A stretch of 22,307 nucleotides of DNA from an uncultured Actinomycetes bacterium. GTDB lineage: Bacteria; Actinomycetota; Actinomycetes; Mycobacteriales; Mycobacteriaceae. Below the pieces are notes generated by a model. That model was not told the DNA's origin, made no database searches, and was given only the letters and a program-made list of their open reading frames with translations. The stretch is taken from positions 1-22,307 of the forward strand of contig CAIWCQ010000265.1 in the NCBI GenBank assembly GCA_903911165.1, read 5' to 3'. Every line of letters begins with the position of its first letter. Positions within the stretch are counted from its first letter, which is position 1. Shown in pieces: positions 1-7,907 of this stretch. A program made the translations under genes and the position numbers.

Positions 1-1
1 C

Positions 2-454
2 GTCGGTGGGGTGTTTCGCGGATCGGTCACCGGGTCGGCAACGCCGCCCAAGGGCATCCTCGAGGTGGGCTACCAGATCGGTTGCGGTATCGATATGGGC
101 ACCGGTCCCGGAGTCCTGCTGGCCGGCAATGCCGGTGGCAACGCGTCCTTCGGGGTCGCGGTGGTTCCTCCCTTGTTGCCCATGGGGGATCCAACTGTGC
201 TCCCGATTCCGAATGCCGGAATCCAAGCCGGCGGCGGCGTCACCGTCGCGCTCAAGCCGGGCATCGTCCTCACCGTGCCGGTGACCAAGAAGCAATACAA
301 GGGCGAGGCACCGCGGGTGTCGATCCGGAACTACCGGGTCAGGATCGACGGTTGCGTGGGCGAATCCTTCATCCGCTCCTACGCCATCCTGTCCAGTTCC
401 ACTGACCAACGCGAGACGATCCTGTCCTGGTACGGCGCCACCAAGGCGGTGTAG
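2..454 (+). CDS. MspA-family porin-like protein (5' truncated by window edge)
   Basis: This is the C-terminal part of an MspA-type mycobacterial outer-membrane porin family member. Such proteins form beta-barrel channels for small hydrophilic solutes. The frame is open to the left edge, so the GTG at 11 is an internal codon and the signal peptide and N-terminal barrel lie outside. Recognisable family stretches are TVTGSATPPKG-like residues (here SVTGSATPPKG), then EVGYQIGCGIDMGT, a glycine-rich middle, LKPGI, and a conserved tail around RIDGCVGESFIRSYA followed by STDQ and an aromatic-rich end. Two cysteines (in GCGID and DGCVG) could form a disulfide; as I recall the classical MspA has none, which suggests a paralogue rather than the main porin. 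It ends convergent with the lipoprotein gene at 532. The family call is confident; pore activity is inferred. Confidence 0.85.
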   Translation, partial: VGGVFRGSVTGSATPPKGILEVGYQIGCGIDMGTGPGVLLAGNAGGNASFGVAVVPPLLPMGDPTVLPIPNAGIQAGGGVTVALKPGIVLTVPVTKKQYKGEAPRVSIRNYRVRIDGCVGESFIRSYAILSSSTDQRETILSWYGATKAV

Positions 455-471
455 ATCCCCCCGGCCCAGCG

Positions 472-531
472 CTGAGCGTGACGCCAGAGCGACGCTCGGC
501 GCCGAGCGTGACGCCAACGCGACGGTCGCGG
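472..531. repeat. Two imperfect 30-bp tandem units
   Basis: Bases 472-501 and 502-531 are two head-to-tail 30-bp units, each containing GAGCGTGACGCCA; 24 of 30 positions match by eye. They fill most of the gap between two convergent genes. Confidence 0.7.
492..509. terminator. 18-bp perfect palindrome between convergent genes, possible bidirectional terminator
   Basis: ACGCTCGGC at 492-500 is the exact reverse complement of GCCGAGCGT at 501-509. An alternative stem pairs GAGCGT (474-479) with ACGCTC (492-497). It lies between the porin stop at 454 and the lipoprotein stop at 532, where a bidirectional terminator would be expected. There is no U-tract, so intrinsic termination is uncertain; a protein-binding site or a dispersed repeat is also possible. 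Confidence 0.4.
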
Positions 532-1977
532 CTAGGGGAACCGCTTGATACAGCGGTCTTCATCGCCGAGTACCCCGACGCGGAAGGCGTCGATGCGAGA
601 GAAGCCCGCGGGCACCGATTCGCCGTTGACGTCGCCGGCCACCAGTCCGTTGGTCAACAGACCCGAGATCGCCTCGTCGATGTCCCCGGCGGTCAGTGCC
701 ACCGTGTTGCCGTCGGGTGTGGTGATGGTGCTGGAGAGTTTCGTGGTCGCCACTCCGGTTAGACAGGCGGTCCGCAATCCGGCTTCGGCATCGTCAAGCA
801 CCAGGCCGCCGCGGTCGTGCTGCCAGGCCATCAGGTAGCGCGACATCAGCGCCGAATAGGCGGTGTTGTCGCCCTGCAGTCCGGAACCGTCGAAGTCCTC
901 GACCGGTTCGCCGATCGCCTGCAGGCCGGGCAGGTCGACGACGATGGTGTTGCTGGCCGGGCAGAAGGAGACCGGCGGGCTGGGGCGTGCGTCCGGGCAG
1001 GCGCCGGCCGTTGCGGCGTCGAAGGTCAACAGGGGCGGGTTCTTCGGAGTAAACAGGATGTTCATCGCGTCGATGAGCGACGCGACGGAGGCCTCGGTGA
1101 CCGGCAACTCGCCGTTCTGGTCCGACGGGAGTTCCACCGGGAGATCCCCGCGCCGCTGCTTGATCTCCGGCAGGTTGATCGCCGCGCACGCCGAGGCCCC
1201 GTCGGTGAACCCGAACTGGAACGCCGAGATGCGTTCGAACGCCGAACCGTGTTCGTCACCACCGGTGTACACGTCGCTACTGGGCACCGGGTCGCGGAAC
1301 GAGATCATCGCCGCCAGAATCTTGTTCAAACCCTCGCCGGTGTTGAGGGTGAACCGCGGTGATTTGCCCTCGGCGACCCAACGCAGGTAAACCCCCGCCA
1401 GGCAGTCCGCCTGCTGCTCGGCCACCAGGGACGGCACGCCCGGGGGGTTGAGGGTGGCCATCTTCTGGATCGCGTGACCGTACTCGTGGGCCATCACCAT
1501 GGTGATCGCCATGTCGCCGTTGGCCTCTCGCAGTGCCGGCATCAGCACCGCGCGGTCCCAGCCGATGGTGTCATCGGTTTCACAGAACGCGGCGTTGACC
1601 AAACCCTCGGTGGACTCGCCGCAGAACGTCCCGTCCTCGGCGTCGGAATCCCAGGAGAACACCGATTCGACGGGTTCGAGTTCGGCGTCGAAGGTGTCCG
1701 GGTAGGCGAACTTCCAGAACTCCTCGAGATCGCTGATCGACTGGCCCGCCAGTTCGTCGATCTGTCCACCGTCGGTGTCGGTGACGGTTCGCGATTCCGC
1801 CTTGGCGTTCGGGCGCAGGCCCGTGGGGCCGTCGACGGCCTCCAGTCCGGCCACCTTGAACGGATCGGCGAACACCGACACGGGATTGCCCTCAACGGCC
1901 GCACCGCAGCCGGCTAGGAGTAACGCGACGCCTGCCGCGGCAGTCAGCAGGCGTCCGATACCGACAGCAGCGCGCAT
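532..1977 (-). CDS. Lipoprotein with neutral zinc metallopeptidase domain (LpqM-like)
   Basis: The 481-residue product is a predicted exported lipoprotein. It has an n-region with arginines, a hydrophobic stretch and the lipobox LLAGC (Cys24). The metallopeptidase signature HEYGH is at about residues 164-168. About 35 residues later comes EQQADCLAGVY, which fits the third zinc ligand (Glu) of the YpfJ/Zn_peptidase family; M. tuberculosis LpqM is the nearest mycobacterial analogue I can name. It should act at the outer face of the membrane; its substrate is unknown. The ATG at 1977 was chosen because the lipobox follows at normal distance and a TATTGT -10 lies 6 bases upstream, giving a leaderless start. 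The frame continues upstream but only as antisense to dinG. dinG ends 26 bases upstream on the same strand, yet this gene appears to have its own promoter. Confidence 0.85.
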   Translation of the reverse strand: MRAAVGIGRLLTAAAGVALLLAGCGAAVEGNPVSVFADPFKVAGLEAVDGPTGLRPNAKAESRTVTDTDGGQIDELAGQSISDLEEFWKFAYPDTFDAELEPVESVFSWDSDAEDGTFCGESTEGLVNAAFCETDDTIGWDRAVLMPALREANGDMAITMVMAHEYGHAIQKMATLNPPGVPSLVAEQQADCLAGVYLRWVAEGKSPRFTLNTGEGLNKILAAMISFRDPVPSSDVYTGGDEHGSAFERISAFQFGFTDGASACAAINLPEIKQRRGDLPVELPSDQNGELPVTEASVASLIDAMNILFTPKNPPLLTFDAATAGACPDARPSPPVSFCPASNTIVVDLPGLQAIGEPVEDFDGSGLQGDNTAYSALMSRYLMAWQHDRGGLVLDDAEAGLRTACLTGVATTKLSSTITTPDGNTVALTAGDIDEAISGLLTNGLVAGDVNGESVPAGFSRIDAFRVGVLGDEDRCIKRFP

Positions 1978-1983
1978 GCGACC

Positions 1984-1989
1984 ACAATA
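1984..1989 (-). promoter_or_regulatory. -10 hexamer TATTGT, leaderless promoter for the lipoprotein gene
   Basis: On the minus strand TATTGT is followed by six bases and then the ATG at 1977. This is the spacing expected when the start codon is the first transcribed base. Confidence 0.55.
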
Positions 1990-2003
1990 GTTCGCGGCCC
2001 GGC

Positions 2004-4001
2004 TCACTCGCCCGAGGGCACGTCCAACCGCTGAAGCACTTCGCGCACCACCGCCGGGTCGGTAGTAGCCCAGAACGGCGGCAGCGACGCCCGCAGGTAG
2101 CCGCCGTAGCGCGCAGTGGCGATCCGAGAGTCCAAGATTGCGACGACGCCGCGATCGTCGATGCGGCGAAGCAACCGCCCGGCGCCCTGAGCCAGCAGCA
2201 GCGCCGCATGCCCGGCGGCGACCGTCATGAAGCCATTGCCGCCACGGGCCGCGACGGCGCGTTGGCGCGCGGTCAGCAGTGGATCGTCGGGCCGGGGAAA
2301 CGGAATGCGGTCGATGATCACCAGCGAGCACGATGGACCGGGAACGTCGACACCCTGCCACAGCGACAGGGTGCCGAACAGCGAGGTCTGCGGATCGGCG
2401 GCGAACCTCTCGACCAATGCCGCGGTGCCGTCGTCGCCCTGGCACAGCACCGGGGTGTCCAGTCGCTCCCGCATCGCCTCGGCCGCCGCCTTGGCCGCGC
2501 GCATGGAAGAGAACAGTCCCAGTGTGCGCCCACCGCAGGCCTCGATCAGTTCAGCGATCTCGTCGAGTTGATCGTCCGCGCCGGCGCCGTCGCGTCCCGG
2601 CGGCGGCAGGTGGGCGGCGATGTACAGGATGCCGGCCTTGGCGTGATCGAAGGGCGAGCCGACGTCGAGGCCCTGCCAGCCCGGCCCGTCGGCCAGCCCC
2701 CAGGCGCTTGCCATCGCGTCGAACGTGCCGCCGACGGTCAGTGTCGCCGACGTCAGCACCGTCGTCGCGGTATCGAAGAGTCGGCTCCGCAACAGGGCCG
2801 CGACCGACAGTGGGGCAACCCTCAGCACCGGCCTCGGTCCGGTTGCGCCCGAGCCGCGTTGCTCCTCGTGGTCGAGCCAGACGACATCGGTGCGATCCGG
2901 GATCGCCGGTCCGAAGGAGTCCAGCGCGCGAGCGGCGGTGTCGGCGATGTCGCTCAGTGCGGCGATCGCCTCGGTGCGCGCGGCGGCCGCCTTGGGATCA
3001 GCCGGGGCGGGGTCGATTCCGGAGCGTGCCGCCACGGCGGCGTCGCGCAACGCGGTGAGATACGTCTTGAGTTCATCGTCGAGGTAGTCCATCCGTCCCG
3101 GTGCGGTGTCGTGGATCGCCGCGGAGAACGTCGCCACCGCCGCCTCCAGGCGAGAGCTGAGTTCGGGCTCGACCAACCGGGCAACACGGCGGGTTGCCAC
3201 GCCCAGCGTGGCCGGTGTCAGCTCGGCGGTGGCCGCCGAGGTCACCCGGTCGACGAGTTCGTGGGCTTCGTCGATGACAAGCAGGTGATGTTCGGGGAGC
3301 ACCGATGCTTCGGCAATCGCGTCGATGGCCAGCAATGCGTGGTTGGTCACGACGACGTCCGCGCGGCCGGCTTCGGCGCGGGCCTTCTCGGTGAAGCAGT
3401 CGGTACCGAACTGGCAGCGGGCCACGCCGAGGCATTCCCGTGCCGAGACGCTGACCTGAGACCACGACCGTTCCGGCACACCGGGGCTCAACTCGTCACG
3501 GTCACCGGTCTCGGTTTCTGATGCCCATGTCGTCAGCCGCGCGACGTCGCGGCCCAGCGCACTGGCGGCAACCGGTGAGAACAGTTCTTCCTGCGGAACA
3601 TCGGCTGCCTCATCGGTAGCGCCGTTGTGAACCTTGTTCAGGCACAGGTAGTTGCGGCGTCCCTTCAGCAGGGCAAATCGCGGTCGCCGGGGCAGCTCAT
3701 CGGCAATCGCATCGACCAGCCGGGGCAGGTCACGGTCGACGAGTTGGCGCTGCAGTGCGATCGTCGCGGTGGACACCACCACCGGTGTTTCCTCGGTCAA
3801 GGCTCGTGATATCGCCGGGACGAGGTAGGCCAGCGACTTACCGGTGCCCGTACCGGCCTGCACCGCCAGGTGCTCTCCGGTGGCGAACGCGTGCGCCACC
3901 GCCTCGGCCATCTGGACCTGACCCGGACGCTGGGTGCCGCCGAGCGCGTCGACGGCGGTGGCCAATAGGTCGGCCACCGGTGGAACGTCCGCGGAACTCA
4001 A
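2004..4001 (-). CDS. dinG: DinG-type ATP-dependent DNA helicase (XPD-like, Fe-S)
   Basis: This superfamily 2 helicase is expected to unwind 5'-tailed duplexes and repair-related structures such as R-loops and G-quadruplexes. The product has 665 residues, essentially the length of M. tuberculosis DinG. Walker A GTGTGKS is at about residues 50-56 and the DEAH box lies within VIDEAHEL. Four cysteines placed as in XPD/DinG Fe-S clusters are visible: one in NYLCLNK, then RECLG, RCQFG and TDCF. The C-terminal helicase motifs include LWQGVDVPG and QGAGRLLRR. The TTG at 4001 was chosen because it overlaps the pncB stop (TTGA) and gives the family N-terminus; in-frame codons further upstream fall inside pncB. 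It is translationally coupled to pncB and probably has no separate promoter. A rare start codon plus coupling would keep its level tied to pncB. Confidence 0.93.
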   Translation of the reverse strand: MSSADVPPVADLLATAVDALGGTQRPGQVQMAEAVAHAFATGEHLAVQAGTGTGKSLAYLVPAISRALTEETPVVVSTATIALQRQLVDRDLPRLVDAIADELPRRPRFALLKGRRNYLCLNKVHNGATDEAADVPQEELFSPVAASALGRDVARLTTWASETETGDRDELSPGVPERSWSQVSVSARECLGVARCQFGTDCFTEKARAEAGRADVVVTNHALLAIDAIAEASVLPEHHLLVIDEAHELVDRVTSAATAELTPATLGVATRRVARLVEPELSSRLEAAVATFSAAIHDTAPGRMDYLDDELKTYLTALRDAAVAARSGIDPAPADPKAAAARTEAIAALSDIADTAARALDSFGPAIPDRTDVVWLDHEEQRGSGATGPRPVLRVAPLSVAALLRSRLFDTATTVLTSATLTVGGTFDAMASAWGLADGPGWQGLDVGSPFDHAKAGILYIAAHLPPPGRDGAGADDQLDEIAELIEACGGRTLGLFSSMRAAKAAAEAMRERLDTPVLCQGDDGTAALVERFAADPQTSLFGTLSLWQGVDVPGPSCSLVIIDRIPFPRPDDPLLTARQRAVAARGGNGFMTVAAGHAALLLAQGAGRLLRRIDDRGVVAILDSRIATARYGGYLRASLPPFWATTDPAVVREVLQRLDVPSGE

Positions 4002-5299
4002 CGCGCCACGGCCTGCCGGGTAGGGATCGCGGGCTCGCCGCGCGACAGGGCCAGGCCCTCCCACGGCAGACTGCCCAGACCGTGGGCCACAAGTTCGCGC
4101 GCGGCATTCAGATCCGGCGCCGCCAGCACCTCGCCGGCCCGGACCAGTGGAGTCGTCAGGAGCCGCCCGCCGGTCGGTGGCACGCCGAGGGGGTGCACTA
4201 CCTCTTCGACGATGGTTCCCGACGGCCGCGACAGCCGGGTGGCGGCTTTGCGTCCGCCGTGGGATGCCTTGTGGCTGCTGCGTTTTTCCACCGGCAGTCC
4301 GTCGACCTCGACGAGCTTGTAGACCATGCCGGCGGTGGGCGCTCCCGACCCGGTGACCACCGAGGTGCCGACTCCGAAGCTGTCCACCGGATCGGCGCGC
4401 AGCGCGGCGATCGAGTACTCGTCGAGGTCTCCCGACACCACGATCTTCGTGCCGGTGGCGCCGAGGTCGTCGAGTTGTCGCCGTACCTGGCGAGCTAGCA
4501 CGCCCAGATCGCCGGAGTCGATGCGCACCGCACCCAGTCCGATACCGGCGGCGGCGATCGCGTTGGCCACCCCGCGGTGGACGTCATAGGTGTCGACGAG
4601 CAGGGTCGTGGTGACCCCGAGCGCGGCGACCTGGGCGCGAAACGCGGCCTGCTCCCAGTCATCGGTCCCGCCGTGGGTGGTGGTGTGCACCATGGTGAAG
4701 GCGTGCGCGGAGGTGCCCAGTGCGGGGATGTCGTAGCGCTGTGCTGCCGCGAGGTTGGAGGTTCCGGCGAATCCGGCGATGTAGGCGGCCCGGGCGGCCG
4801 CGACCGCAGCCTGCTCGTGGGTGCGCCGGGACCCCATCTCGATCAGCGGGCGGTGATCGGCCGCGCTCACCATCCGGGCCGCCGCCGACGCCACCGCGCA
4901 GTCGTGGTTGAGGATCGACAGTGCGAGGGTCTCCAAGAGGACGCATTCGGCGAAGGTTCCGGTGACCGACAGCACCGGGGAACCGGGAAAGTACAACTCT
5001 CCTTCGGCGTAGCCGTCGATGTCCCCGCGAAACCGGAACTCGCGGAGGTAATCCAGCGTCGCGGCATCGAGGAATCCGGCCACCGACGTCAGCGCGGACT
5101 CGTCGAAGACGAAATCGTTCAACGCCTTCAGGAATCGACCGGTACCGGCGACCACGCCGTAGCGCCGACCATCGGGCAGGCGCCGGGCGAACAACTCGAA
5201 GGTCGTGCGCCGGTGCGCGGTGCCGTCCCCGAGTGCCGCCGCCACCATGGTCAGTTCGTATTTGTCGGTCAGCAGCGACTGTGTCGCGGGCCCGGTCAC
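3998..5299 (-). CDS. pncB: Nicotinate phosphoribosyltransferase
   Basis: This enzyme condenses nicotinate with PRPP to nicotinate mononucleotide (Preiss-Handler NAD salvage) in the cytosol. The 433-residue product carries the family signatures TDKYELTM near the N-terminus, [12 protein letters not shown] at about 154, GTSNLAA at about 179, GTSAHAFTM at about 195-203 with a histidine in the position of the phosphorylated His, [16 protein letters not shown] and [13 protein letters not shown]. It matches the PncB1 type, which sits at this locus in M. tuberculosis. The GTG at 5299 is preceded by TACCGT with a six-base gap, a leaderless arrangement. The frame extends far upstream but only as antisense of clpS and DUF2017. 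It is divergent from clpS with 66 bases between the starts, and its stop overlaps the dinG start. Confidence 0.93.
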   Translation of the reverse strand: MTGPATQSLLTDKYELTMVAAALGDGTAHRRTTFELFARRLPDGRRYGVVAGTGRFLKALNDFVFDESALTSVAGFLDAATLDYLREFRFRGDIDGYAEGELYFPGSPVLSVTGTFAECVLLETLALSILNHDCAVASAAARMVSAADHRPLIEMGSRRTHEQAAVAAARAAYIAGFAGTSNLAAAQRYDIPALGTSAHAFTMVHTTTHGGTDDWEQAAFRAQVAALGVTTTLLVDTYDVHRGVANAIAAAGIGLGAVRIDSGDLGVLARQVRRQLDDLGATGTKIVVSGDLDEYSIAALRADPVDSFGVGTSVVTGSGAPTAGMVYKLVEVDGLPVEKRSSHKASHGGRKAATRLSRPSGTIVEEVVHPLGVPPTGGRLLTTPLVRAGEVLAAPDLNAARELVAHGLGSLPWEGLALSRGEPAIPTRQAVAR

Positions 5300-5305
5300 A
5301 CGGCA

Positions 5306-5311
5306 ACGGTA
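5306..5311 (-). promoter_or_regulatory. -10 hexamer TACCGT, leaderless promoter for pncB-dinG
   Basis: Minus-strand TACCGT, six bases, then GTG at 5299. It is back-to-back with the clpS promoter about 41 bases away. Confidence 0.55.
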
Positions 5312-5352
5312 GCGGCTGGGGTGAGGGGGAGCGGAGATTGCCGGCGGCTCGC

Positions 5353-5358
5353 TATCCT
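5353..5358 (+). promoter_or_regulatory. -10 hexamer TATCCT, leaderless promoter for clpS
   Basis: TATCCT is followed by seven bases and the ATG at 5366. No Shine-Dalgarno sequence is visible in between. Confidence 0.6.
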
Positions 5359-5365
5359 GGTTGCC

Positions 5366-5671
5366 ATGGGCGCCCCATCCGCACCGACCCGCCCGGGCAC
5401 TACGGCGGTCCGGGAGACCGATGAAGTCGAGGCCACCGATGCTCCGTGGATCACCCTGGTGTGGGATGACCCGGTCAACCTGATGAACTATGTGACCTAT
5501 GTCCTGCAGAAGCTTTTCGGCTACAGCGAACCGCACGCCACCAAGCTCATGCTGCAGGTTCACACTGAGGGCAAGGCGGTGGTGAGCGCCGGCAGCCGCG
5601 AATCCATGGAGGTCGACGTGTCCAAACTGCACGCCGCGGGCCTGTGGGCCACCATGCAGCAGGACCGCTGA
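5366..5671 (+). CDS. clpS: ClpS, N-end-rule adaptor of the Clp protease
   Basis: ClpS binds proteins with destabilising bulky N-terminal residues and delivers them to the ClpC1 ATPase of the ClpP1P2 protease. The product has 101 residues, the same length as the M. tuberculosis protein. A disordered N-terminal tail of about 30 residues is followed by the compact domain: [11 protein letters not shown], the helix around LQKLFGY, then [17 protein letters not shown] and a C-terminal W-A-T-M. The DDPVN segment contains the Asn/Asp residues that grip the substrate amino group in the family. The ATG at 5366 is supported by the leaderless promoter spacing. A DUF2017 gene follows 12 bases downstream of the stop and is presumably co-transcribed, as in other actinobacteria. 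Confidence 0.95.
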   Translation: MGAPSAPTRPGTTAVRETDEVEATDAPWITLVWDDPVNLMNYVTYVLQKLFGYSEPHATKLMLQVHTEGKAVVSAGSRESMEVDVSKLHAAGLWATMQQDR

Positions 5672-5683
5672 GTCCGGTGGTCG

Positions 5684-6271
5684 GTGGCGGTCGTGCGTAG
5701 GTGGAGGCGGGTTCAGACCGCCGACGGCGCGCGGTTCGTCTCCGCGCTGGAACCGCACGAGGTGGCGTTGCTGAAAAACATGGCCACGTCGATTCAGGAG
5801 ATGCTCGACGACCGGCAGGCGGGGTCGCCGTCGGATCCGCTGGAAGAGATCACCGGGATCCGCACTGGCAACCCGAAGCCTCCCGAAGACGCCACCCTGA
5901 GCCGATTGCTCCCCGGCTTCGTCAAAGATCCGCAGGCCGGTCAGGCGACCCCGGAGGAGTCCAATAGCGTCCTGCGCAGCCTGCATGAGCCTGCCATCAT
6001 CGACGCCAAAATTGTTGCTGCGCAACGACTCCTGGCCACGTTGCCCGAAGGTGGTGGTCAACTGGAGCTGTCTGAGGCTGATGCCCAGGCGTGGATCGCG
6101 GCGATCAACGACATCCGGCTGGCGCTTGGCACCATGCTCGGGATCGGCCCGGAGATGCCCGACCGGCTGCCGGCGGGACACCCGATGGCTATCCATCTCG
6201 AGGTCTACGGGTGGCTGACGGTGCTTCAGGAATACCTGGTGCTCGGCCTGATGGGCAAGCCCATCCGGTGA
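5684..6271 (+). CDS. DUF2017 family protein (Rv1332-like)
   Basis: This 195-residue cytosolic protein of unknown function is the usual clpS partner in actinobacteria. It has no signal peptide or membrane segment. Visible features are a basic N-terminus (VRRWRRV), a helix-rich body with EPHEVALLKNMATSIQEML, a charged linker, and a conserved C-terminal part with ADAQAWIAAINDIRLALG and HLEVYGWLTVLQEYL. The start could be the GTG at 5684 or the GTG at 5693, which begins directly with VRRWRRV; neither has a clear ribosome binding site, as expected for coupled translation 12-21 bases after the clpS stop. Family identity is good. A role linked to ClpS or Clp proteolysis is inference from conserved adjacency only. 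Confidence 0.88.
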   Translation: MAVVRRWRRVQTADGARFVSALEPHEVALLKNMATSIQEMLDDRQAGSPSDPLEEITGIRTGNPKPPEDATLSRLLPGFVKDPQAGQATPEESNSVLRSLHEPAIIDAKIVAAQRLLATLPEGGGQLELSEADAQAWIAAINDIRLALGTMLGIGPEMPDRLPAGHPMAIHLEVYGWLTVLQEYLVLGLMGKPIR

Positions 6272-6305
6272 GCTCCGGACCACGATGCGGGCCCCGGGCG
6301 GGCGG

Positions 6306-6350
6306 GTCGCGGCGAGCGTGCGTGTCGGCACGCGAACACGCCGCCGCGAC
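6306..6350. terminator. Large imperfect hairpin downstream of clpS-DUF2017
   Basis: The outer stem pairs GTCGCGGCG (6306-6314) with CGCCGCGAC (6342-6350). The inner stem pairs GCGTGT (6320-6325) with ACACGC (6336-6341), leaving a five-base bulge on the 5' side and a ten-base loop. That is 15 base pairs of GC-rich stem, 34 bases after the DUF2017 stop and 40 bases before the rhomboid promoter. There is no run of T afterwards, so it may be a non-canonical terminator or a dispersed repeat. Confidence 0.45.
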
Positions 6351-6389
6351 GGGTCATTTGCGCACGGTCGCGATGGTTGGGGTGGGCGG

Positions 6390-6395
6390 TAGCCT
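6390..6395 (+). promoter_or_regulatory. -10 hexamer TAGCCT, leaderless promoter for the rhomboid-murI operon
   Basis: TAGCCT, six bases, then ATG at 6402. This decides against the in-frame GTG at 6396. Confidence 0.55.
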
Positions 6396-6401
6396 GTGGG
6401 T

Positions 6402-7055
6402 ATGACTGGGTCGGGCGCCCCGACCGCCAAATGGCCGGGCTGGAAAGTGGGCGGCGCGACGATCCTGTCCTTCGTCGCCCTGCTCTACATCATCGAGATC
6501 GCCGATCAGTTGACCGGGCACGCACTCGACCGCAATGGAATCAGGCCGTTGGAGACCGACGGGCTCAAGGGCATTCTCTTCGCGCCGTTACTGCACGCCG
6601 ACTGGGCCCACCTGCTGGCCAACACGGTGCCCGCCCTGGTGCTCGGCTTCCTGGTGACGCTCGCCGGAATGGCTCGGTTCGTGTGGGCGACCGCGATCAT
6701 CTGGATTCTCGGCGGGTTGGGCACCTGGCTGATGGGTGGCATCGGAAGCTGCGCGCTGGGAACCAATCACATCGGCGCCTCCGGATTGATCTTCGGCTGG
6801 CTGACCTTCCTGCTGGTGTTCGGCTGGCTCACCCGCCATCTCTGGCAGATCGCCGTCTCCGGAGTGGTGATGTTCATCTACGGCGGGGTGCTCCTGGGCG
6901 CGGTCCCGGTGCTCAATCGCTGCGGCGGGGTGTCCTGGCAGGGCCATCTGTGCGGCGCGATCGCCGGAGTGCTGGCCGCCTACTGGCTGTCCGGTCCGGA
7001 ACGGCAGGCCCGGCTGCGCCGGAAGGCCGGCCAGCTGCCGGGGTCGGCCGCGTGA
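6402..7055 (+). CDS. Rhomboid-family intramembrane serine protease (Rv1337-like)
   Basis: This polytopic membrane protease is expected to cleave transmembrane substrates within the bilayer. The 217-residue product has about six hydrophobic segments. The catalytic serine sits in GASG (Ser127) and the catalytic histidine in GHLCG (His182). The [10 protein letters not shown] segment supplies the conserved histidine and asparagine of the oxyanion region (His70, Asn74). All key residues are therefore present. It begins at the ATG predicted by the leaderless promoter and ends in a GTGA overlap with murI, so the two are translationally coupled. In M. tuberculosis this position is Rv1337, also next to murI. 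The substrate is unknown. Confidence 0.92.
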   Translation: MTGSGAPTAKWPGWKVGGATILSFVALLYIIEIADQLTGHALDRNGIRPLETDGLKGILFAPLLHADWAHLLANTVPALVLGFLVTLAGMARFVWATAIIWILGGLGTWLMGGIGSCALGTNHIGASGLIFGWLTFLLVFGWLTRHLWQIAVSGVVMFIYGGVLLGAVPVLNRCGGVSWQGHLCGAIAGVLAAYWLSGPERQARLRRKAGQLPGSAA

Positions 7056-7873
7056 TCGACCGACTGGCCCCGATCGGCATCTTCGACTCCGGCGTGGGTG
7101 GTCTGACGGTGGCGCGCTCGATCATTGACCAGTTGCCCGATGAGGACGTCGTCTACGTCGGTGATACCGCCCACGGACCGTACGGGCCGTTGACCATCCC
7201 GGTGGTGCGCGCGCATGCCCTGGCGATCGGCGACGATCTGGTGCACCGGGGAGTCAAGGCCATCGTGATCGCCTGCAACACCGCGTCGGCGGCCTGTCTG
7301 CGCGATGCCCGGGAGCGCTACGACGTTCCCGTCGTCGAGGTGATTCTGCCGGCCGTCCGTCGTGCGGTCGCGACCACCCGGACCGGGCGTATCGGTGTGA
7401 TCGGCACGGCGGCGACGATCGCCTCGGGCGCCTACCAGGACGCATTCACCGCCGCCCGCGACGTCGAGGTGACCGCCGTGGCCTGCCCGCAGTTCGTGGA
7501 CTTCGTCGAACGCGGTATCACCAGCGGCCGTGAGGTGTCGGCCGTCGCGGAGGCCTATCTCGAGCCCCTGCACCGCGCCGGGGTCGACACCCTGGTGCTG
7601 GGCTGTACGCACTACCCGCTGCTGTCCGGGGTGATCCAGCTGGTGGCCGGGGACAACGTGACGCTGGTCTCCAGTGCCGAGGAGACCGCGAAAGATCTGC
7701 TGCGGGTGCTCACCGAGCGTGACGCGTTGCGCCCACACGACGCGCCGCCGGCCTCACGGGTTTTCGAGGCGACCGGTGACCCGGAGTCGTTCACGGCACT
7801 GGCCGCGCGCTTCCTGGGCCCGGTGATCACCGGGGCGCGGCCGGCCGTCCGACATGTCGGCGTCCGGAATTGA
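7052..7873 (+). CDS. murI: Glutamate racemase
   Basis: MurI converts L-glutamate to D-glutamate for peptidoglycan precursor synthesis in the cytosol. The 273-residue product carries FDSGVGG with the catalytic Asp12, ACNTASA with Cys75, and LGCTHYP with Cys185; the two cysteines are the racemase acid/base pair. The length agrees with the mycobacterial family (about 271). The GTG start at 7052 overlaps the rhomboid stop by four bases. The same frame is open further upstream, but that part lies inside the rhomboid gene in another frame and has no family similarity. Its 3' end reaches the ATG-rich start region of the following phosphodiesterase gene. Confidence 0.95.
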   Translation: MIDRLAPIGIFDSGVGGLTVARSIIDQLPDEDVVYVGDTAHGPYGPLTIPVVRAHALAIGDDLVHRGVKAIVIACNTASAACLRDARERYDVPVVEVILPAVRRAVATTRTGRIGVIGTAATIASGAYQDAFTAARDVEVTAVACPQFVDFVERGITSGREVSAVAEAYLEPLHRAGVDTLVLGCTHYPLLSGVIQLVAGDNVTLVSSAEETAKDLLRVLTERDALRPHDAPPASRVFEATGDPESFTALAARFLGPVITGARPAVRHVGVRN

Positions 7874-7907
7874 GCCGTCGGCCGATTTCGCGTGGCAAGC
7901 TGAACCG

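Noticed and set aside
1978..2445. Upstream extension of the lipoprotein frame
   Set aside because: It lies inside dinG in another frame; the signal peptide and lipobox require a start at 1977.
2208..3521. Long open frame of 437 codons on the + strand
   Set aside because: It is antisense to dinG, whose motifs are complete; the translated product is arginine/glycine-rich with no recognisable domain, as expected for a high-GC shadow frame.
5300..6430. Upstream open extension of the pncB frame on the minus strand
   Set aside because: It is antisense to clpS and DUF2017, shows no family similarity, and the GTG at 5299 has a well-placed promoter and the family N-terminus.
7854..7907. ATG at 7854 as start of the Rv1339-like gene
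   Set aside because: The extra 18 residues lack family character, the overlap with murI would be 20 bases, and a -10-like element precedes the GTG at 7908. It remains a possible alternative.
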